Source of the DNA: Carnimonas bestiolae
GTDB lineage: Bacteria > Pseudomonadota > Gammaproteobacteria > Pseudomonadales > Halomonadaceae
DNA length: 64,000 bases
Reading direction: 5' to 3' (one strand)
Assembly: GCF_051251125.1 (NCBI RefSeq)
Contig: NZ_JBPCZL010000001.1
The notes under the pieces are model-generated. The model did not search any database, was not told the origin of the DNA, and saw only the letters and a list, made by a program, of their open reading frames with translations. Positions 10,001-18,218 of the stretch are shown here, piece after piece; position 1 is the stretch's first letter; each line of letters begins with the position of its first letter. A program made the position numbers and the translations under genes.

Positions 10001-12155
10001 TGCCCAAATAATCATTGGAAGAAGAGACATCTATAGAGCCGCCAGCGCTCAGGAGCAATTCCCCCGAATGCGTTGTTCCTATGTCATTTACATGAATATT
10101 TTTACCAGCCTGAACTGATAACGCATCCTTAGCATAGATAAGCGGCAAGGTGGACTCACGAGCATCACTGAAAAGATTATTCCAGCCTTCAATACTAATA
10201 GTGTCATTTCTGCTAATGAGATCGATATTATTGGCGAGCAGATCAGATTGCTTTAAAGCGATACTGTCGTTACTACTGAGCCAAAGGTCCTTACCTACAT
10301 CGAGGTAAGCGCCCTTCATGTACACTTTGCCTGATGAAAGTAATTTAAGCGTTTGGCTAGCGTTTACGCCGGTCGTAATATCGATGTATCCACTATTAAT
10401 CAGAATATTTTTTGCGTTAAGCGATTCGGTAGGATGGTTATAGTGAATTTCCTTCGCGTCGGGCAGGTTACGCTCACGCAGCGTAACGTTGCGACTGAAA
10501 TCCAGTACCAGGTCTTCACCCGCGGTAACGGTTGCCGGATCAGTACCGGTTATCTTGGCAATGGAGTAGTTTCTCACCGACCATTGACCGTTCTTGCCTT
10601 GCGTCAGCAGCTTGTATCCATTTGTTTCAGCTAACTGACCAGATACCCCCGTATAACGTTGCCCTGCTAAATAAACATTCTTTGCCGCACTGATACGGCT
10701 TTTATCATTTGTGATGTCTGCGGTATTCGCGTACAGATTTCCGCCGGACGAAATAACGCCTGGCGCAGCAGCGTCGGTAACTCGATCGTACTTACGGGAA
10801 ACGTTGAAGTTTCCATCGTTGTACAAATCCACGTGGCCAAACCACTTGTTAATTCCGTGGTCAGAGAGGGATTTGTCATTGACGCTAACGCTCTGCGAAT
10901 CGGGCTTCACATCGACAGTTTTGGTGTGATACCAGCTTCGTTTATTAGTCAACGTATCAGCGCGAATAACCAGATCACCGGCATTGGTTTTGATAGTGCC
11001 CGAGCGGTTCTTGACCTCGGCACTCTTATGTCCAACGGCATTTTTCTGGATGGTGAGGTTGCGGTTTGCCTGCAGCAGCGCGCCGTCCTCATGGTTATCA
11101 ACCTTGTTGGCGAGCAGCCTGAAGTCATTGCCTGCCTTCCAGCTACCCGCATTGGCAAAGGATGGCGTAACAACGGTGATATCACGCCCCGCTTGGTAGC
11201 TGCCGCTACGCGCTCCCTCCACATAGGGAGCACGGACATTCAGATCCTGTTTCGCCTTAATGCTGGCGCCTTTCAATTCACCGGCGCTTTCGATGGTGAT
11301 ATGGCCGCGCCGGCTTTCCAACTCGCGGCTATTAATGCCTACCCCTTTCTCTGTGGCTATCAGCCTGATGCTATTGGCATACATCCCCCCTATGCCCTTG
11401 CTGTCTAAAGCAACAGAGGGAGGCTTGTATTCGCTGTTGGGGGCACCTTTGGTTGAGACCGCTCCGTTGCCATAATCGATGCGATTACGGCCGAGGGTAA
11501 CCTTCAACTGATTGGCTTCTACCCTGCCCCGCAGTTCGGCCACATGACCGATAATCTCGACGTAATTCAGCGCACTTCCGCTATTGGCTTTGAAAGTGCC
11601 TTGCAATCCGTTAGTACCAACAACAATCTTGCCGCCATTCACATCTAGCGCGGCCAGAGCGCCGTCTTTATCCAGCGTCGGCTTACCGGTAGTAAGCGTG
11701 ATGCCCTGCATATTGGTGAATTGGCAGCCATCGCAGCTAATCCCGTTGGGGTTGGCAATCATCACCGCTGCCTTGTTTCCCGCGACATCCAGAGTGCCTT
11801 TCAGCTCACTGCGCGATTTGCTGGTCACCTCATTAATGATCAGCCCTGCCGGTTTGCCCTTTAAATTCGGGTTGCCCTTGATGTCGCCGGAAAGCGAACC
11901 CCAACCGTCCTTGGTTTGGTTATTAAGCGTTACCCCGGACTTATCGACGTTGAAGTTCTTGTATTGGTTATGCGAAATACCACTTTTGTTAGGCGCCGCT
12001 ATGTTAACGACCGTATTGCCATTCTGATGAATAACCGTCGTGTTCCCATTGGCCGCAGTAACACCGCTTGCCCAGGCACTTTCAATCGATTGGAAAAAAA
12101 AGGTGGATAGCAGGATAAGCGCCGTGGCCCGACGCAAGCGTGGCTGATACGCCAT
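7023..12155 (-). CDS. cdiA: CdiA-like contact-dependent inhibition effector, two-partner secretion exoprotein
   Basis: A 1710-residue exoprotein. A signal segment (about 1-30, ending AWASG) leads into the TPS/filamentous haemagglutinin secretion domain, with the hallmark NPNGISCDGC at 135-144. A long beta-helical repeat region follows (recurrent AGxDI, LSAGG, SxKNINL motifs), then a DUF637-type haemagglutinin segment with a Gly/Ala-rich stretch (about 1155-1300), a pre-toxin region (about 1500-1620) and a C-terminal toxin of about 80 residues. The last part (FGNEWTKGPSRT, FEWDVQLS, VSLDGRITHK) resembles polymorphic toxin type 17 (Ntox17-like). No VENN tetrapeptide was seen before the toxin, and the protein is short for a CdiA (often above 3000 residues). 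The gene lies between the cdiB-like transporter gene and the overlapping immunity gene, in cdiBAI order. It may act in neighbour inhibition; the toxic activity is inferred from family only. Confidence 0.9.
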   Translation of the reverse strand: MAYQPRLRRATALILLSTFFFQSIESAWASGVTAANGNTTVIHQNGNTVVNIAAPNKSGISHNQYKNFNVDKSGVTLNNQTKDGWGSLSGDIKGNPNLKGKPAGLIINEVTSKSRSELKGTLDVAGNKAAVMIANPNGISCDGCQFTNMQGITLTTGKPTLDKDGALAALDVNGGKIVVGTNGLQGTFKANSGSALNYVEIIGHVAELRGRVEANQLKVTLGRNRIDYGNGAVSTKGAPNSEYKPPSVALDSKGIGGMYANSIRLIATEKGVGINSRELESRRGHITIESAGELKGASIKAKQDLNVRAPYVEGARSGSYQAGRDITVVTPSFANAGSWKAGNDFRLLANKVDNHEDGALLQANRNLTIQKNAVGHKSAEVKNRSGTIKTNAGDLVIRADTLTNKRSWYHTKTVDVKPDSQSVSVNDKSLSDHGINKWFGHVDLYNDGNFNVSRKYDRVTDAAAPGVISSGGNLYANTADITNDKSRISAAKNVYLAGQRYTGVSGQLAETNGYKLLTQGKNGQWSVRNYSIAKITGTDPATVTAGEDLVLDFSRNVTLRERNLPDAKEIHYNHPTESLNAKNILINSGYIDITTGVNASQTLKLLSSGKVYMKGAYLDVGKDLWLSSNDSIALKQSDLLANNIDLISRNDTISIEGWNNLFSDARESTLPLIYAKDALSVQAGKNIHVNDIGTTHSGELLLSAGGSIDVSSSNDYLGKRPESQNRNLSLKQTSFDRRLQDANSFFTDRDITLLAGQNINITKARMNADQGKINLSAGQDITLPVLSLDPAFNKFFATSRAPELISTLNSKNGVTLLAGRDLLLPATKISSNKDINLMAGRDINLGAHVYRIVDGKNFDDKIVFADLHSGAGSISLAADRAIDLYGSELRANRDMHISSGGDTSLRSVPLYFYHLIHHGHTEGKTQKPSFLWSRNNVDILSLKSLLFQASSIRGKYGNLDAAAKGGFLFASAEEETSHYETKKRKKKGGLSGVFGGHKTEKHSHDDVHHRVAHFTAQNDINLLSRDDSTYEASKISAGKNAALTSEQGKVNFKAVKDSTFDQTISKSSGFYIKSTDKGFKEDVWRLPVIYTGGALTVDAAKGVTADIKRREGQSLDDAVNTLAKTSGLGWLKDINKRKDVQWNTVQDAYSNWHHTHKSLNPTVGAVIAIAVAAATSGAGIGAFGATTASGVALEGAATAGMAALTSQAAVAVVNNQGNLSKAFKELGSSHSVKSIIASMAINGSLSGLDAVAFGKAPTPNSGILPRLNDGQWNAVAGRVAAQTMVEASVNQAIYGGSFKDQLVDALLANSASQIQAQGAKIIGDNGEVLGAPGKAVSHAVLSGMTAEIGKGNKRGAIAGSLAAELAAITLGENTIEAKDWAEQSERQAQLVRALGGVAGAVFTENPSGAYSGATGGENTFRYNYLTHHQIELQEKELANASSMWDRQIIRMKWGLQDGKQDGALAAGFIAGIPANMADMGMSILDTAANPLQLFGNLTELVKNNAWGELADNVKQDYINRINSIKENYEKAGVSGAYTSGLETGKIATDIALIFLPLGGVARYGVKGVELISSIKKTPTMQQKIVESVGVIDSSKFSYVDDLPFNPYGSLGAAKPWSIKARLKYAQLPTVGKIRFVPEEKYHPSSPLLRGKNNGYFDRFGNEWTKGPSRTAGQAFEWDVQLSPRGQSMLGHLSRDGKHINVSLDGRITHK

Positions 12156-12402
12156 TTCAGTGGTTCCCGTGCATGATGCCGATCATTGGTGAGAGGAGTG
12201 GTTTTAATTTTTAATGAGATGTTTTAACTACGTTTGATACCGAGCCGGTACAGAGAACAGCTCGCGTACAGCGCCAGCCTTAAAAGAATGGCGCGCAACA
12301 CATCGACCGCAGCACACTCAACGCCGAGCGGCTGCGGTCGTAATCAATAAAGAGAGTGAGAACGGTAAGCTGTTGCCAAGCCTTACGGACGCAGAACTGC
12401 CC
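12156..12402 (-). other. cdiB-cdiA intergenic region with stem-loop
   Basis: A 247-base gap separates the two secretion genes. It contains a perfect 10-bp inverted repeat (12304-12313 with 12331-12340) without a T run on the minus strand, so it is more likely an attenuating or stabilising stem-loop than a full terminator. It could set the lower ratio of transporter to exoprotein, but that is inference. Confidence 0.5.
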
Positions 12403-14070
12403 TTACAAGCTCGCGGAAATTCGCCAGTAGGTAATCCATCGATCAGGGGAAATATCCGCTGAATGAAGGACGGGCGTTCCCAACGTGAACGATTGACTTA
12501 TATGCTTGCCTTGCAGCGCCAACGACAGCGCACTGCCGAGCATGCCGCCGCCGGCAAACTGGTCGTGCTGGCGGTCGATCCAACCGCCATCCAGCGCCCA
12601 GGAAATAACCGGCTGACCGAGTCCAGCGGGCAGCTCAGAGAGGCTCCAATCCAGTTGATGGCGCCAGTACCCGCCTCTATTCCCGGTGAAATACTGGTTT
12701 TTAAATCCGCGCACCGAATACTCGCCGCCCGCTGAAAGCTGTTGGCTGCTGTATAAATCATCCGCCGTCGTTTGAAGGCTTAAATAAGTGATGTACGAGA
12801 GATCGCTGGTAAGAGGGTAAAAATAACTACTGGCAAGATTCCAAAGCGTTGGACGATGGGTAGGCATTCCCTCGGCAGCGGGCGCATGCGCCCCCAAGCC
12901 GCTTATGCCTTGAGTGAGCGATGGCGCAACAGTGAAGTATCCGCCCGCTAGCGTTGTCGCGTAGTTGACTCTCACCGAGACCATGATCAACCGAGGGCTG
13001 CTTACCGCGAGCTGCTGATGGGCCAACGAGCTGTCCTTGGCAATGCGCTGCAGTGATCCACCCAGGCTTAATTTCTGCTGACCATCACGATAGAGCAAGC
13101 GATCTGCCGTTAACTGCTGCTGGCGGTTCATTTCACGATAAGGCCAGGAGGCCCCCTCGCCCGATAGCGTTTGACGCGAATCTACCCAACTGGCATTCAA
13201 ACCGAATGTCCAGGCACCGAGGGGAAGCGACATGCCGAACGCGCCATACTGGTTACGCGTGCCTGAACGGAGCTCAAGATCATGCCCCGCGTTAACGCTC
13301 CACTGGTCGAACAGCCCCAGCGGGGAGTCGAGAGTAAGCCCGATACTGCCCTGCCGCTCGCCGGTGCTTTTTTGACCGCTGTTATCGACGCTGGCATTTA
13401 TCGAAAGCGGTACGGTTTGATTGCGATGTTTCAGCGCGACAACGGAATACCCGGGGCGGGAGCCTGGTTCGATATCAATGGTGACCTGCTGGGTGGGTAA
13501 GCGATTAATCTGATCGAGCCCCTGTTCCAAGGTACGCAGATTAAGCACACCACCGACCGCGCCCGGATAAATCATCGCAAGACCGGCAGCGTGCTGACCA
13601 TCAAGCGTGATCGCTTCGATGCGTCCCGGCTCTACCCTGAGTAATAGCGTGTTATTGCCCACTTGCTGAGGCGGCAGCACCACACGCGATGTAACCAGCC
13701 CTTGTGCGATCAGCTGATTGGACGCTTCGTCGGCGGCATGTTGCAGTTGCGCAACACTCAAACATTGGTGCTGATACTGCTGCTGCCATCGCTTCTTAAA
13801 CGAAGGTGACGCTATGCGTGCCTGATCCTGCCAAACGAAGGTTGAAATGCGCACGCAAGGCGCGTCGTGATCGTCGGGAACGGCATCGTTGTGGGGTGTG
13901 ATATCTGTCGATGACTGCAACGATCGTCGCTGCTGCTCGGCCGCATCCAATGCCTCACGCTGGCGCTGCTGAATGAGTGTTTGGGTGGCAGAAGAGGTCG
14001 CTGACTGCGCATAAGCAGCCGAACTGAGCGCACTGCCTAAAAGCAGTACCAGAAGTAATTTCAACAGCAT
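12403..14070 (-). CDS. cdiB: CdiB/ShlB-type two-partner secretion outer membrane transporter
   Basis: A 555-residue TpsB protein that exports its CdiA partner across the outer membrane. The ATG at 14070 starts a clear signal peptide (LLKLLLVLLLGSALSSAAYA). The frame is open upstream to 14184 but lacks secretory character there. After an Ala/Gln-rich linker come POTRA-type sequences (for example APCVRISTFVWQ, then DEASNQLIAQGLVTSRVVLPPQ) and a ShlB/FhaC beta-barrel with SVDNSGQKSTG and the conserved SAGGEYSVRGFKNQYFTGNRGGY loop region. The chain ends in barrel strands (RWITYWRISASL), with Leu rather than the more common terminal aromatic. No clear Shine-Dalgarno was seen before 14070. It lies directly upstream of the CdiA-like gene on the same strand. 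Confidence 0.9.
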   Translation of the reverse strand: MLLKLLLVLLLGSALSSAAYAQSATSSATQTLIQQRQREALDAAEQQRRSLQSSTDITPHNDAVPDDHDAPCVRISTFVWQDQARIASPSFKKRWQQQYQHQCLSVAQLQHAADEASNQLIAQGLVTSRVVLPPQQVGNNTLLLRVEPGRIEAITLDGQHAAGLAMIYPGAVGGVLNLRTLEQGLDQINRLPTQQVTIDIEPGSRPGYSVVALKHRNQTVPLSINASVDNSGQKSTGERQGSIGLTLDSPLGLFDQWSVNAGHDLELRSGTRNQYGAFGMSLPLGAWTFGLNASWVDSRQTLSGEGASWPYREMNRQQQLTADRLLYRDGQQKLSLGGSLQRIAKDSSLAHQQLAVSSPRLIMVSVRVNYATTLAGGYFTVAPSLTQGISGLGAHAPAAEGMPTHRPTLWNLASSYFYPLTSDLSYITYLSLQTTADDLYSSQQLSAGGEYSVRGFKNQYFTGNRGGYWRHQLDWSLSELPAGLGQPVISWALDGGWIDRQHDQFAGGGMLGSALSLALQGKHISQSFTLGTPVLHSADISPDRWITYWRISASL

Positions 14071-14777
14071 TGCATGAACCAGAATAAGAACGGCGGATAA
14101 TGGCGATGGCAAGAAGCCCCAAAGAGACGACCGGTGACGATTAAATAGTGTGATTGTTTGTTCACCAATGTCGTTAGGCAGCACAGAAGGCGATTGCTAT
14201 ACGCTTGGGAACGCGCCCTACTCGCCACCTTCTTCCTCGAGAGCGCTAACAACCACGCTACCGCCACTACGCAGCGGCGCATTAAGAAGCATTTACACTT
14301 AGGGAAAACTAATCGGCGATAATAATATTACTGATTTCGCTATTTTTCATAGTTAAATTTTTAATTTTTCTTTAATTGATAAGCAACGTAATAATTCGCA
14401 AGCTTGCTTTATCCCAGAGCGCACTTATTATTTATTTCTTCAATCATTGCCGATAAGAACTAGGATCCACCCTATCTACCTATTCCAGACACAAAAAAGC
14501 CCACCATATAGGTGAGCGTTTGCGCCTATCGCGATACGATCTGGCTGTTCGTAATGTATATAGGCTTCTGTCGGGGAAATAGAGTGCTCGAAGGAGGCCA
14601 GCTTGCACCGCCAAGAACGAGTAGGCCGTCTACCAGAAAGGAATCCTGGAAGAGTTTTCATGAAAGCTGGCGCATGCCAATCAAACAGCATGCGCATTTC
14701 AGAAAAGAGTCAGCAGCACGGAAGATCACACTAAGCCGCCTCTCGCTGTTAAGAGATAAAGGCGGCTGCGTGCAATG
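14071..14777. other. AT-rich upstream region of the CDI operon and trailing region of trhO
   Basis: About 700 bases with no supported gene. The part at 14290-14470 is strongly AT-rich and probably carries the promoter of the minus-strand CDI operon. The part at 14518-14777 lies downstream of trhO and has only weak short ORFs on either strand (for example 14476-14697 minus and 14512-14781 plus), without ribosome-binding sites or family likeness. An inverted repeat around AGCCGCC (14734-14767) just after trhO may be a weak terminator. Confidence 0.5.
14493..14517 (-). terminator. rho-independent terminator
   Basis: A 7-bp stem (14499-14505 with 14511-14517, one G-T pair) is followed on the minus strand by six T residues. 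It would stop transcription coming from trhO before the AT-rich CDI promoter region. Confidence 0.7.
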
Positions 14778-15725
14778 TTAGCGCTGGGTATGCCCGATGG
14801 GATGTGGCTGGTGGCGCTGCTTGGCCAGTTCGATCTGTTTCTGGCGCTCTGAAGCACGCTGACGCGTTTTTTCACTCAGCGTGTTCCAGCAATGGGGGCA
14901 ACTGATGCCGGGCACGTAATGCTCTGATTCACGGTCTTCATGGGAAACGGGATGGCGGCATGCATGGCATTGGTCGAACTCGCCTTCGCTCAGGTCATGC
15001 TTGACGGTCACCCGGTTATCGAACACGAAGCATTCACCGCGCCACTTGCTCTGCTCTTCAGGGATCTCTTTGAGGTAATTCAGGATACCGCCTTTCAGGT
15101 GATAGACCTCTTCGAATCCTTCGTTCAGCATGAAGCTGGAAGCTTTCTCACAGCGGATACCGCCGGTGCAGAACATGGCGACCTTCTTGACCTTCTCGGG
15201 GTCGTAGTGGCCTCGCACATAGCCGGGAAATTCGCGGAAGGTTTTGGTTTTCGGATCAACCGCGCCTTCGAAAGTACCAATATCCACCTCGTAGTCGTTG
15301 CGCGTATCAATCAGCACCACTTCAGGATCGTCGAGCAGGCGATTCCACTCTTCCGGCTCCAGATAGGTACCCACCTTCTGATTGGGATCGACGCCAGGCA
15401 CGCCCATGGTCACGATTTCTTTCTTCAACTTGACCTTGGTGCGATAGAAAGGATGTTCGCTGGCAAGCGATTCCTTGTATTCCAGCCCCGCAAAACGCTC
15501 GTCTTGCGCGAACCACTCGAGCAGCGCATCGATGGCTTCACGAGTGCCCGATACGGTGCCGTTAATACCTTCCGCGGCCAGCAGTAGCGTGCCTTTGATA
15601 TCGTGATCGAGCATGAAGGAACGCAGCGGCTCGCGTAGCTGCTGGTAATCAGCGAGGGTGATAAATTTGTATAGCGCGGCAACGACAATGCCGTCGCTAG
15701 GCTGCTCGAGGGCAACAGATGACAT
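14778..15725 (-). CDS. trhO: tRNA uridine(34) hydroxylase, rhodanese family
   Basis: A 315-residue YceA/TrhO protein that catalyses oxygen-dependent hydroxylation of U34 in a subset of tRNAs, the first step to 5-(carboxy)methoxyuridine-type wobble bases. An N-terminal UPF0176-type domain (LLLAAEGINGTVSG) precedes the rhodanese domain with the active-site loop CTGGIRCEKASS, and a Cys-rich C-terminal segment (CHACRHPVS, CPHC) may bind metal. The ATG at 15725 has GGAGA seven bases upstream. The frame is open to 15872, but that extension is Arg-rich and unlike the family. The gene is divergent from the mevalonate operon. Confidence 0.93.
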   Translation of the reverse strand: MSSVALEQPSDGIVVAALYKFITLADYQQLREPLRSFMLDHDIKGTLLLAAEGINGTVSGTREAIDALLEWFAQDERFAGLEYKESLASEHPFYRTKVKLKKEIVTMGVPGVDPNQKVGTYLEPEEWNRLLDDPEVVLIDTRNDYEVDIGTFEGAVDPKTKTFREFPGYVRGHYDPEKVKKVAMFCTGGIRCEKASSFMLNEGFEEVYHLKGGILNYLKEIPEEQSKWRGECFVFDNRVTVKHDLSEGEFDQCHACRHPVSHEDRESEHYVPGISCPHCWNTLSEKTRQRASERQKQIELAKQRHQPHPIGHTQR

Positions 15726-16145
15726 GATGAATCTCCACAGTGGTCGCCCGCGTAAAGGGCGGACCGTGAGTAATAACCGTACCCGCCATGGCGGGCGCGC
15801 ATAGTATAGCAAGCTAGCCAACGACGATGCGATCCCCGCTGCGCGGTAGTATGCCGCACGGTTGTTAAGCACAACCGCCCCCTGTGCCCTGCCCCTGAAA
15901 CGCTATTGTGGGTGCGAAATCCCCCTGTTTTCGTGTACCCTATGCGCCGCGGTAAGGCTCGCATTACGCGGCACTACCCGCTTGAATGATGGCCCACGCG
16001 CTGTTGGCGAAGGCGCGGGTAACTGTTGATTGATCGCCACTTTGATTTCACCGCATTGGCTTTATTGCAAACGGATCGAGCACCGCTAGCGCTCTGTGCC
16101 GTGCCGTTTGCCATAAGGCTAAGCGACCTATCTGGAACAGCGATA
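15726..16145. promoter_or_regulatory. divergent intergenic region between trhO and the mevalonate operon
   Basis: About 420 bases separate the two start codons. No gene is supported here; the mevalonate kinase frame is open through part of it but lacks a start with family likeness. Promoters for both directions must lie here, though no confident -35/-10 pair or operator was picked out. Confidence 0.5.
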
Positions 16146-17144
16146 ATGGAACGCGAGCAGCAGCCTGACTCCTTCCGCTCTGGCAGTGGCACCGCCTGCG
16201 GAAAATTCATTTTGATTGGCGAACATTCGGTGGTGTTTGGTCACCCGGCCATCGCCATTCCGCTGCTGGGCGTCACCATGCGCGCTCGTGTTCACCGTCA
16301 AGCGCGCGAACCCTGGTTTACCAGCGAAGTTTACGATGGCCCACTGGCCGCAATGCCCGACCAGCTGGCCGGCATCCGCGGCGCACTCAAAGCCACGCTT
16401 GAGGCACTAAACGAATCCAGTGAAGGGCTCTCGATTACTTTGGACAGCGATGTCCCCGTCGAGCGCGGCATGGGGTCGAGCGCCGCATCGGCCGGTGCCA
16501 TCATTCGCGCGCTATTCGATTACCACCGTCGTGAGGCCAGCGCCGATCAGCTTTTTGAGCTGGTGCAGGTAGCCGAGCGCATCGCTCACGGCAGTCCTAG
16601 CGGTCTTGATGCTGTGGCGACATCAGCGCGTGCGCCGGTGTATTTCCATCAGGGCACCTTCGCCACCCTTGATATTGCACTGTCCGGTGCAGTGGTTATC
16701 GCCGACACGGGGATTCGCGGAGGAACGCGGCAAACGGTGGCGGCATTAAGAGCGCGCCACGCATACGCTCCGGCTGACGTAGACCCTGATCTTGAGCTAT
16801 TGGCTTCGCTTACCGACGACGCACAGCGCTGCCTGCGCGACAATCAACTCACTGAGTTGGGCACCATTTTCGATCAGGCACATGCTGCCCTGGTGCGTTT
16901 AGGCGTCAGCAGCGTCGAACTTGATCACCTTGTCGAAAGCGCCCATCGCCACGGTGCCGTGGGTGCCAAGATGACCGGCGGCGGTGCAGGTGGCTGCATG
17001 CTAGCGCTGTGTGACAGTGTTGGCAGCGCTCAGCGAGTTGCCGAGGGGTTGCGCCGCGACGGCGCCAAACGCGCCTGGATTCATACCTTCGATGCGCACA
17101 ACGATGGCGCCACTTCCCATAACGACGGTGAGGTATTGTCTTAA
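16146..17144 (+). CDS. mvk: mevalonate kinase
   Basis: A 332-residue GHMP kinase that phosphorylates mevalonate to 5-phosphomevalonate with ATP. The N-terminus has GKFILIGEHSVVFGHPAI, the mevalonate kinase substrate-loop signature. The GHMP ATP-binding motif follows at about residues 105-120 (ERGMGSSAASAGAI), then HGSPSGLDA, and the C-terminal motif KMTGGGAGGC. The ATG at 16146 gives the family length. The frame runs back to 16026 with unrelated sequence. It is the first gene of a four-gene isoprenoid operon; its stop overlaps the next start by one base (TAATG at 17142-17146), implying coupled translation. HMG-CoA synthase and reductase, needed to make mevalonate, are not in the window. Confidence 0.94.
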   Translation: MEREQQPDSFRSGSGTACGKFILIGEHSVVFGHPAIAIPLLGVTMRARVHRQAREPWFTSEVYDGPLAAMPDQLAGIRGALKATLEALNESSEGLSITLDSDVPVERGMGSSAASAGAIIRALFDYHRREASADQLFELVQVAERIAHGSPSGLDAVATSARAPVYFHQGTFATLDIALSGAVVIADTGIRGGTRQTVAALRARHAYAPADVDPDLELLASLTDDAQRCLRDNQLTELGTIFDQAHAALVRLGVSSVELDHLVESAHRHGAVGAKMTGGGAGGCMLALCDSVGSAQRVAEGLRRDGAKRAWIHTFDAHNDGATSHNDGEVLS

Positions 17145-18124
17145 TGGCTCATCACGCGCGAGCCAAGGCTCACACTAACATCGCCCTGAGCAAATACTGG
17201 GGCAAACGTGACAACGACCTGATTCTGCCCATGAATGGCAGCTTGTCGCTCACCCTGGATGCCTTTCATACCACCACTGAGGTACGTTTCGTTGAAGAGC
17301 GCGGTGCCGATACGGTGGTGCTTAACGACCAGCCGTTGGATGCCAGCGCTGCCGCCAAGGTGAGTCGCTTCCTTGATCGCGTGCGTGAATTGAAAGGCGT
17401 CGATTGGCGCGCCGAAGTGCGCTCTTATAACGAGGTGCCCACCGGCGCAGGGCTGGCCTCCTCGGCCTCGGCATTCGCCGCGCTAGCGGCGGCGGCCTCG
17501 CAAGCGCTCGGGCTTAAGCTCAGCGAACGCGAACTGTCGATACTGGCGCGTAAGGGGTCAGGTTCCGCTAGCCGCTCAATCTTCGGTGGCTTTGCGCTAT
17601 GGCAGGCCGGTCACGACGATCAAAGCTCTTACGCGTATCCGCTGCAATCACCGCTACACGACGACATCGCAATGCTGGTAGTAGTGATTAACGCAGCGCA
17701 CAAGCCGGTCTCAAGCCGCGAAGGCATGCGCCGTACCGTAGAGACTTCACCATACTACCCAGCGTGGGTGGACGACGCCGAGCAGCGTCTTGGCGAAATG
17801 AAGCAGGCGGTGGTCGAGGGCGATTTCACGCGCATGGGCGAGTTGGCAGAGATGAGCGCAATGCGCATGCATGCCAGCATGCTGGCAGCAGAACCGCCCT
17901 TCTGCTATTGGGAAAGCGGTAGCCTGCAAGCGATGCAAACCGTACGCGAGCTGCGTGCCCAGGGACACCAGTGCTACTTTACGATGGATGCTGGCCCCAA
18001 TGTTAAGATTATCACCCGGACCTCTGAACTCGCCGTGCTTAAGCGCGCTTTGGCGGCTACAGTAGGCGAGCAGGCGTTGCTGACTGCGCGCCCGGGTCCC
18101 GGTATCGTCGTCGAGAATTGCTGA
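17144..18124 (+). CDS. mvaD: diphosphomevalonate decarboxylase
   Basis: A 326-residue GHMP-fold enzyme that converts diphosphomevalonate to isopentenyl diphosphate with ATP use and loss of CO2. The N-terminus AKAHTNIALSKYWGKRD and the ATP loop PTGAGLASSASAFAALA are diagnostic, as is GSGSASRSIFGGFALW. The catalytic aspartate lies in TMDAGPNVK near the C-terminus. All key segments are intact, so this should be the decarboxylase rather than an inactive paralogue. It overlaps mevalonate kinase by one base and is followed by a 94-base gap before phosphomevalonate kinase. Confidence 0.96.
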   Translation: MAHHARAKAHTNIALSKYWGKRDNDLILPMNGSLSLTLDAFHTTTEVRFVEERGADTVVLNDQPLDASAAAKVSRFLDRVRELKGVDWRAEVRSYNEVPTGAGLASSASAFAALAAAASQALGLKLSERELSILARKGSGSASRSIFGGFALWQAGHDDQSSYAYPLQSPLHDDIAMLVVVINAAHKPVSSREGMRRTVETSPYYPAWVDDAEQRLGEMKQAVVEGDFTRMGELAEMSAMRMHASMLAAEPPFCYWESGSLQAMQTVRELRAQGHQCYFTMDAGPNVKIITRTSELAVLKRALAATVGEQALLTARPGPGIVVENC

Positions 18125-18218
18125 ACGCCCAATAAAGGCGCAGCATGGCCGCTAGCCGTGACGGCCATTTCACACAACCGCCCAGGTTGATATCGATTCA
18201 GGTAACGGAGAGGCGTAA

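Noticed and set aside
12304..12340. Stem-loop between cdiB and cdiA as a rho-independent terminator
   Set aside because: The stem is perfect, but there is no T run on the minus strand, so I list it only as a stem-loop.
14512..14781. 89-codon plus-strand ORF between the CDI locus and trhO
   Set aside because: It starts inside a terminator hairpin and overlaps the trhO end, with no likeness to known proteins.
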